64,000 bases of DNA from CAXBCP01 sp047638395. GTDB lineage: Bacteria > Pseudomonadota > Alphaproteobacteria > MPNO01 > UBA830. A program made the position numbers and the translations under genes. Below, piece after piece: positions 59,718 through 64,000 of this stretch; position 1 is the stretch's first letter; every line of letters begins with the position of its first letter. The stretch is from the NCBI GenBank assembly GCA_047638395.1, contig JBLIMV010000008.1, forward strand, positions 1-64,000, given 5' to 3'. The notes beneath the pieces were generated by a model that saw only the letters and a program-made list of their open reading frames with translations, was not told the origin of the DNA and made no database searches.

Positions 59718-61264
59718 GCGCCCTTCCGCAACGTCCCATCTCGATGGTCATCGGCGCCCTCGGCGGCGAAGGCGGCGGCGTGCTAACAACCTGGGTCGTC
59801 CGCGCCGCGGAGATGTGCAATTACCCAACGCAATCGACCTCCATCCCCGGCGTCGCGCAACGCACCGGTGCGACGACCTATTACGTCGAGATATATCCGG
59901 CACCACGGGATCAGTTAGACGGAAAGTTGCCGGTAATGGCGCTGTACCCGGCGCCCGGCAACATGGATATCGTTGTGACGTCCGAGCTGATGGAAGCCGG
60001 ACGGATGCTTGAAAACGGCATGGTGACGTCGGACCGCACAACGCTGATTGCCTCGACCCACCGCGTCTATTCGATTATTGAGAAATCGGCGATGGGCGAC
60101 GGCCTGTTCCGTGGCGACAAGCTCGACAACGCCGCGCAGAAGCTGGCAAAACGCGCGATCCTGTTCGACATTGCGACCCTGGCCGAAAAAGAAGGCACGG
60201 TTCTCAACGCGATTATTCTGGGCGTCATCGCCGGGTCGGGCGAGCTGCCGATCCCGGTCGAAAATTTCGCCGAGTCCATTCGTGAATCCGGCGTTGCCGT
60301 TGAATCGAACCTCAAAGGTTTTGAGATCGGTCTTGCCTATATGAAGGGCGATCTAAAGCTGCCCGATGCGGCCCCCGACAAGAAATTCCGGACGGCCAAA
60401 CCGAGCGCCGAAAGCCTGATTGCCGAGGTTGCATCTAGTTATCCGGGCGAAGCGCTGGCCATTGTAACCGAGGGCGTAAAGCGGCTGGTCGATTACCAGA
60501 ACCCGGCCTATGCGAAGCTTTATCTCGATCGGCTCGCCGGTGTGCTGGCGATCGACCGCGAGCGCGGCGGCGAACGGAACAACTGGGCATTGACGGTCGA
60601 GACCGGTCGTTACCTGGCGCTGATGATGTCCTATGAAGACATCATCCGGGTCGCGGACCTTAAATCCCGGCGATCACGTTTCGAACGGATCCGCACGGAG
60701 GTCATGGCAAAGAAGGGGGAGCCGGTACACATGACCGAATTCCTCAAACCCGGCTTTGATGAATTCACGTCCATCATGCCGAGCTGGCTTGGCCGGCCGA
60801 TCATGAACTGGGCCATGGGGAATGACTGGGCGAAGAATTACAATTTCGCCATGCGGGTGCGGACAAACACGATCTTTGGCTTCGTGCGCGTTTGGGGCCT
60901 GTCGAAATTGCGGTTCTATCGCCCGAAGACCTATCGCTTCAGCCAGGAACAGCCCGCCATCGAAGGCTGGCTCGAGATCGTCAAGGATGCGGCTGCGCGC
61001 CACTATCAGCTTGCCGTCGAAATCGCCGAACTAGCCAACCTGCGCAAGGGTTATTCGGACACGCACAAACGCGGCCTGAAGAACTTCAAACGTGTGATGG
61101 ACGAGGTCGCCATCCCGTGCTCCAAGGCGGATAAAGACCCTGCATGGGGAGCCGAAGCGGTGACCAAACTTCGCGCCGCGGCCCTGGCAGACCCTGAAGG
61201 TAATGCGTTGGATAAGGCATTCACGGCACTTGAAGCCGCACCTGCTGCGGCGGCCGCCGAGTGA
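59714..61264 (+). CDS. iorB: Indolepyruvate oxidoreductase beta subunit with long C-terminal domain
   Basis: This 516-residue protein is about 300 longer than classic IorB. Residues 1-200 are the gamma-type catalytic domain: VIGALGGEGGGVLTTWVVRAAEM, STSIPGVAQRTGATTYYVEIYP, NAIILGVIAGSG. The rest (about 255-500) matches the DUF6537-type extension, for example YQNPAYAKLYLDRLAGVLAIDRERGG and WALTVETGRYLALMMSYEDIIRVADLK (in parts). Its role is not known. It partners the alpha subunit encoded just upstream. Confidence 0.87.
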   Translation: MSALPQRPISMVIGALGGEGGGVLTTWVVRAAEMCNYPTQSTSIPGVAQRTGATTYYVEIYPAPRDQLDGKLPVMALYPAPGNMDIVVTSELMEAGRMLENGMVTSDRTTLIASTHRVYSIIEKSAMGDGLFRGDKLDNAAQKLAKRAILFDIATLAEKEGTVLNAIILGVIAGSGELPIPVENFAESIRESGVAVESNLKGFEIGLAYMKGDLKLPDAAPDKKFRTAKPSAESLIAEVASSYPGEALAIVTEGVKRLVDYQNPAYAKLYLDRLAGVLAIDRERGGERNNWALTVETGRYLALMMSYEDIIRVADLKSRRSRFERIRTEVMAKKGEPVHMTEFLKPGFDEFTSIMPSWLGRPIMNWAMGNDWAKNYNFAMRVRTNTIFGFVRVWGLSKLRFYRPKTYRFSQEQPAIEGWLEIVKDAAARHYQLAVEIAELANLRKGYSDTHKRGLKNFKRVMDEVAIPCSKADKDPAWGAEAVTKLRAAALADPEGNALDKAFTALEAAPAAAAAE

Positions 61265-61268
61265 AAGG

Positions 61269-62306
61269 TTACTGGGTCTCTTCGCGGGCGACATCCAACC
61301 GCACCTGAACTTCCTTATCGGTGACGATAAACAGATCCGCATGTCCGGAAGCGGCTTCATGTGCCGCCCAGGTCCAGTGCGGCACCGTGAAGGTATCGTT
61401 CTCGGTCCAGTGAATTGTCTGGTCGCCGATCGTCGATGTCCCCTCGCCGGCAACCACCATGCAGATGGTATTCCACGTTGCCCGGTGAGCCTGTGTCGCC
61501 TGTCCTTTTGCGAGACGCATCGCATAGCAATCAAGTGTCGGCATGACCGAACCGCCGGTCAGCGGATTGACGTAGCGCAGCAGCTTCGCGCCATCGGTTC
61601 GCGCGCGCATCTCGCTCAGCATGCGGCGCGTATCCGCGCCGGGATACCTGTATTTCGGTGATATCTGGCCCTGATGATCATGCCCTTCCGCCACCAGACC
61701 GGATGTCTTCCACAGGGCTTCGTCACCTTCATCGACCTCCCAGAAGGCGTTATCGCCTCCGCCGTCCCGGTTGCCGGGGTCGAAGAAATTGACGTCTAGG
61801 TCGTTAATCAGCGGAATATTCGCGGCATCGAACCACACTGTGCGGTCGTCGGATTCGTTGATATGTCCGTGCCAGCACCACGGTGGGGTCAGCACAAGAT
61901 CGCCGGGATGCATCTCGCACCGCCGCCCGTTAACAATGGTGACGGCCCCTTCGGCGCGGGTCGAAAAGCGGATCGCGGCCGCCGTATGCCGGTGCGGAAG
62001 TGCCTTGTCGCCGGGCTCCAGTACGGTGAATGCGGATAAGAGGTTTTCGGTTGTCCGCGTGGCGCCGTCGAATGCCGGATGCGCCATGATAAGCGCCCGG
62101 CGCTCGGCGTCTTCCATCGCGATCTCTGTCGCGGCGCGCGCGGTATAGGGCTCGATATCTTTCCAACGCCAGACGAAAGACGGATCGTTCGCGGCGGGCG
62201 TGATCGGGGTGATTTTTTTATAGCGGTCCCACAGGGGGTGAATATCGGCGGCTTCAAGATCCGCGATCAGCCCTGCATCCGCGCGTGGCGCTGTATCTTC
62301 CATCAT
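61269..62306 (-). CDS. Gentisate 1,2-dioxygenase-like bicupin
   Basis: This 345-residue protein of two cupin modules has metal ligands in the first: H-x-H in LPHRHTAAAIRFS and His in WCWHGHINES. The second module (about 240-340, QATQAHRATWNTICMVVAGEG) keeps only one of its usual His. Length and the IRF motif fit gentisate, salicylate or 1-hydroxy-2-naphthoate 1,2-dioxygenases, which open rings without a catechol. It converges on iorB with a four-base gap and lies downstream of the ABC binding-protein gene, after an inverted repeat. Confidence 0.85.
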   Translation of the reverse strand: MMEDTAPRADAGLIADLEAADIHPLWDRYKKITPITPAANDPSFVWRWKDIEPYTARAATEIAMEDAERRALIMAHPAFDGATRTTENLLSAFTVLEPGDKALPHRHTAAAIRFSTRAEGAVTIVNGRRCEMHPGDLVLTPPWCWHGHINESDDRTVWFDAANIPLINDLDVNFFDPGNRDGGGDNAFWEVDEGDEALWKTSGLVAEGHDHQGQISPKYRYPGADTRRMLSEMRARTDGAKLLRYVNPLTGGSVMPTLDCYAMRLAKGQATQAHRATWNTICMVVAGEGTSTIGDQTIHWTENDTFTVPHWTWAAHEAASGHADLFIVTDKEVQVRLDVAREETQ

Positions 62307-62336
62307 CTACCTGTCGGCTGCGTCGGGGCGATGCAC

Positions 62337-62365
62337 CCCGGGCGATGCGCGATGCACCGCCCGGG
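62337..62365. repeat. Inverted repeat after the ABC binding-protein gene
   Basis: CCCGGGCG (62337-62344) and CGCCCGGG (62358-62365) pair perfectly with a 13-base loop that contains repeated GATGC. There is no T run on the minus strand after it, so it is a weak terminator candidate at best. It may separate the binding-protein message from the cupin gene. Confidence 0.5.
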
Positions 62366-62377
62366 ATCACAATCGTT

Positions 62378-63301
62378 CTATTTTTTCTTTTTTGGCAGCA
62401 GCTTGTCGACATTCGAGCTGTCGACCAGCAGGTGCCGCACGAAGACCTTCTTGTCGAAAGCTTTGCCTTTAAGCTGAGCGTCCATCGTGTTCATGCCGAG
62501 ATTACCCCAGGCCACCGGGTTGAGGGCGACCGTCAGGCCCATCGTGCCGCGTTTGACCGCGAAACGCGCCGGCGGAATACCGTTCATACCGGTCACGACG
62601 ACCTTGCCCTTAAGGCCCGAAGCGACAACAGCCTGCGCCGCGCCGAGGCCGATTTCGTCATTGGCGCCGTAGATGGCCTTCAGGTTCGGATGCGCCACCA
62701 GCGCGTCTTCACCGAACTTCAAACCGTTTTCACGGGTCAGCAACATTTCATGGCGAAACACGATCTTGATGCCGGGATGCTTCGCCATTTCGGCGGTATA
62801 GCCCTTGGCGAGATTGATAAACGCCTGCGCCCCTGCCGGTCCTGCCAGGACGGCGACGTCACCCTTGCCGCCGATCTTTTTGACGGTCCAGGCTGCGATC
62901 TCTCCGCCGACCTTGATCTCGTCAATCGCGATATGAAGAAGCTGGTCTTTGCAGGCAGATCCGCGCGCAATCGACATCATCGGGATGCCCGCTTTCTTCG
63001 CCTTGCTATAGGCCGAGCACAACGCCCTGGCATCAATCGGCGAGATCAGAATTCCGTCGACCTTCTGCGCAATCAGATCGTTTATGCCGTTGAGCTGCTT
63101 GGCGATATCTTCCTCGGCATTAACAACCGACACCGTGTGGCCCAACGCTTCCGCACGTTTCTTCATGCCTTTGAGCATGGCGATATAGAAAGGATTGGTA
63201 TCGGACGAGAGTGCGACACCAATATTGGCAGCTTTCGCGCCGACCGATCCAAGTCCCATTGCAACCGCCGCTGCGGCCGCCGTCATCATAAGTCGTTTCA
63301 T
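62378..63301 (-). CDS. Sugar-type ABC transporter substrate-binding protein (RbsB-like)
   Basis: This 307-residue periplasmic protein starts at ATG 63301 with GGGAGAA upstream. The signal peptide (MKRLMMTAAAAAVAMGLG) ends near AKA. The Peripla_BP_4 domain shows IGVALSSDTNPFYIAMLKGMKKRAEALGH (in parts), DGILISPIDARAL, IAIDEIKVGGEIAAW and AIYGANDEIGLGAAQAV. The C-terminus is lysine-rich. It feeds the permease encoded 61 bases downstream on the DNA but upstream in transcription. The ligand may be a sugar, polyol or related cyclic compound. Confidence 0.9.
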   Translation of the reverse strand: MKRLMMTAAAAAVAMGLGSVGAKAANIGVALSSDTNPFYIAMLKGMKKRAEALGHTVSVVNAEEDIAKQLNGINDLIAQKVDGILISPIDARALCSAYSKAKKAGIPMMSIARGSACKDQLLHIAIDEIKVGGEIAAWTVKKIGGKGDVAVLAGPAGAQAFINLAKGYTAEMAKHPGIKIVFRHEMLLTRENGLKFGEDALVAHPNLKAIYGANDEIGLGAAQAVVASGLKGKVVVTGMNGIPPARFAVKRGTMGLTVALNPVAWGNLGMNTMDAQLKGKAFDKKVFVRHLLVDSSNVDKLLPKKKK

Positions 63302-63362
63302 CGTTCTGTTCTCCCTGTTGGGTTTTTGAAAGTTTATCACGCGTTCGTGAAAGCGCTACCGG

Positions 63363-64000
63363 TTACCGGTGGCGCAATCGATCAGCTGCGGCCGCGGCGA
63401 CGATAACGACGCCGACGGCAACCTGCTGCCAGTAGGAATGGACATTCGCGAGGTTCAGCGCGTTGGCAAGTACCACCATGATGAACACGCCGACGACGGT
63501 CTTGTAGAGCTTGCCTTCGCCCCCGAACAACGACGCGCCGCCGAGCACGACTGCCGCAATGGCTGTCAGCTCATAGAATATACCGGCCGTCGGTTGGCCC
63601 GATTGCAGACGCGATGCCAGCATCACGCCACCGACACCGGCGAGCGTACCGCACCAGACATAGGCGGACGTGCGCACTTTAACGACATTGATCCCGGCGA
63701 GGTACGCGGCCTCTGTATTGCCGCCGGTCGCGAAAATGCGAATACCATAGGCGGTGCGATGCAACAGCCAGTGGAAGACGAAGAAAACGATAATGGGAAA
63801 GAGCACCAGAAACGGGATACCGAACACGCGCTCTGTCGCGAAATTCAGGAACGGTTCGGGCAGTCCCTCGTCACCCACGATGGGTCGGCCGCCGGTAATC
63901 AGAAAGGTTGCCCCCCGGAACATCACCATGGTGCCGAGGGTCGCAATAAACGGATTTACGTCAAGTTTCGTGACGATCAGACCGTTGATAAGACCGACCG
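63363..64000 (-). CDS. ABC transporter permease (RbsC/AraH type), cut by right edge
   Basis: This is the C-terminal part of a ribose-type permease. Translation continues to the window edge, with NGLIVTKLDVNPFIATLGTMV before the first internal Met. Membrane spans lie at LVLFPIIVFFVFHWLLH, VRTSAYVWCGTLAGVGGVMLA, TAIAAVVLGGASLFGG (family motif) and VVGVFIMVVLANALNL. The G-G-N-T-E-A-A-Y-L-A-G-I segment is the cytoplasmic loop that meets the ATPase. The ATPase gene should lie beyond 64000. Transcribed with the binding-protein gene. Confidence 0.9.
   Translation of the reverse strand, partial: VGLINGLIVTKLDVNPFIATLGTMVMFRGATFLITGGRPIVGDEGLPEPFLNFATERVFGIPFLVLFPIIVFFVFHWLLHRTAYGIRIFATGGNTEAAYLAGINVVKVRTSAYVWCGTLAGVGGVMLASRLQSGQPTAGIFYELTAIAAVVLGGASLFGGEGKLYKTVVGVFIMVVLANALNLANVHSYWQQVAVGVVIVAAAAADRLRHR

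Overview
The window looks like a chromosome segment of a free-living, metabolically versatile alphaproteobacterium, probably marine or soil-dwelling and Rhodospirillales-like. The evidence is high GC by eye, many TRAP transporters, an alphaproteobacterial-type chemotaxis sensor, a RecX-like protein, two PEP-CTERM (exosortase-sorted) proteins, and dense catabolic operons with ATGA-coupled genes. I recognise about 60 protein genes. No rRNA, intact tRNA or CRISPR array is visible. No recognisable one-component transcription regulator or two-component pair is visible either, although many inducible-looking catabolic operons are present.

Layout. 1-1894: the right end of a probable integrated element, with the N-terminus of a chemotaxis sensor, an IS3-family insertion sequence (538-1731) and the 3' half of a tRNA-Thr(TGT) ending in CCA at 1894, which looks like the chromosomal-side attachment site. 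1935-6850: small membrane proteins, a RecX-like protein, nitroreductase, metallophosphoesterase, a VWA/PEP-CTERM protein and a Rieske oxygenase. 6852-16330: a divergent cluster with an NMT1-like binding protein and HyuB/HyuA on one side, and thiolase, SDR, zinc alcohol dehydrogenase and acyl-CoA ligase on the other. As a set it resembles a ketone carboxylation, CoA activation and thiolysis route. 16340-20106: a VIT1-like transporter, a second PEP-CTERM protein behind a very good sigma-54 promoter with a tandem repeat upstream, and a TPR-sulfotransferase.

20158-26021: VOC protein, LLM flavin monooxygenase with an alpha/beta-hydrolase that lacks the usual serine, and a TAXI-type TRAP transporter. 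26154-41513: an aromatic-degradation region. It holds a TRAP transporter, intradiol dioxygenase, cysteine hydrolase, an orphan ring-hydroxylating dioxygenase beta subunit, SDR, OsmC, maleylacetate reductase, ene-reductase, beta-hydroxyacid dehydrogenase, 3-oxoadipate enol-lactonase-like hydrolase, extradiol dioxygenase-like protein, feruloyl-CoA-synthase-like ligase, SDR and crotonase. Intradiol cleavage followed by maleylacetate reduction fits a hydroxyquinol route to 3-oxoadipate.

41538-51046: DM13 protein, two molybdenum hydroxylase large subunits with no small or medium subunits nearby, a polysaccharide-deacetylase/PuuE-like hydrolase and a third TRAP system. This is plausibly uptake and hydroxylation of an N-heterocycle. 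51114-53846: a secreted kelch-like protein that seems to start at ATT, divergent from two tandem four-EF-hand secreted proteins. 53851-64000: ArgE-like deacylase, ADP-forming acyl-CoA synthetase, a short helical protein, an indolepyruvate oxidoreductase pair with ferredoxin domains, a gentisate-dioxygenase-like cupin, and the start of a sugar-type ABC transporter cut by the right edge.
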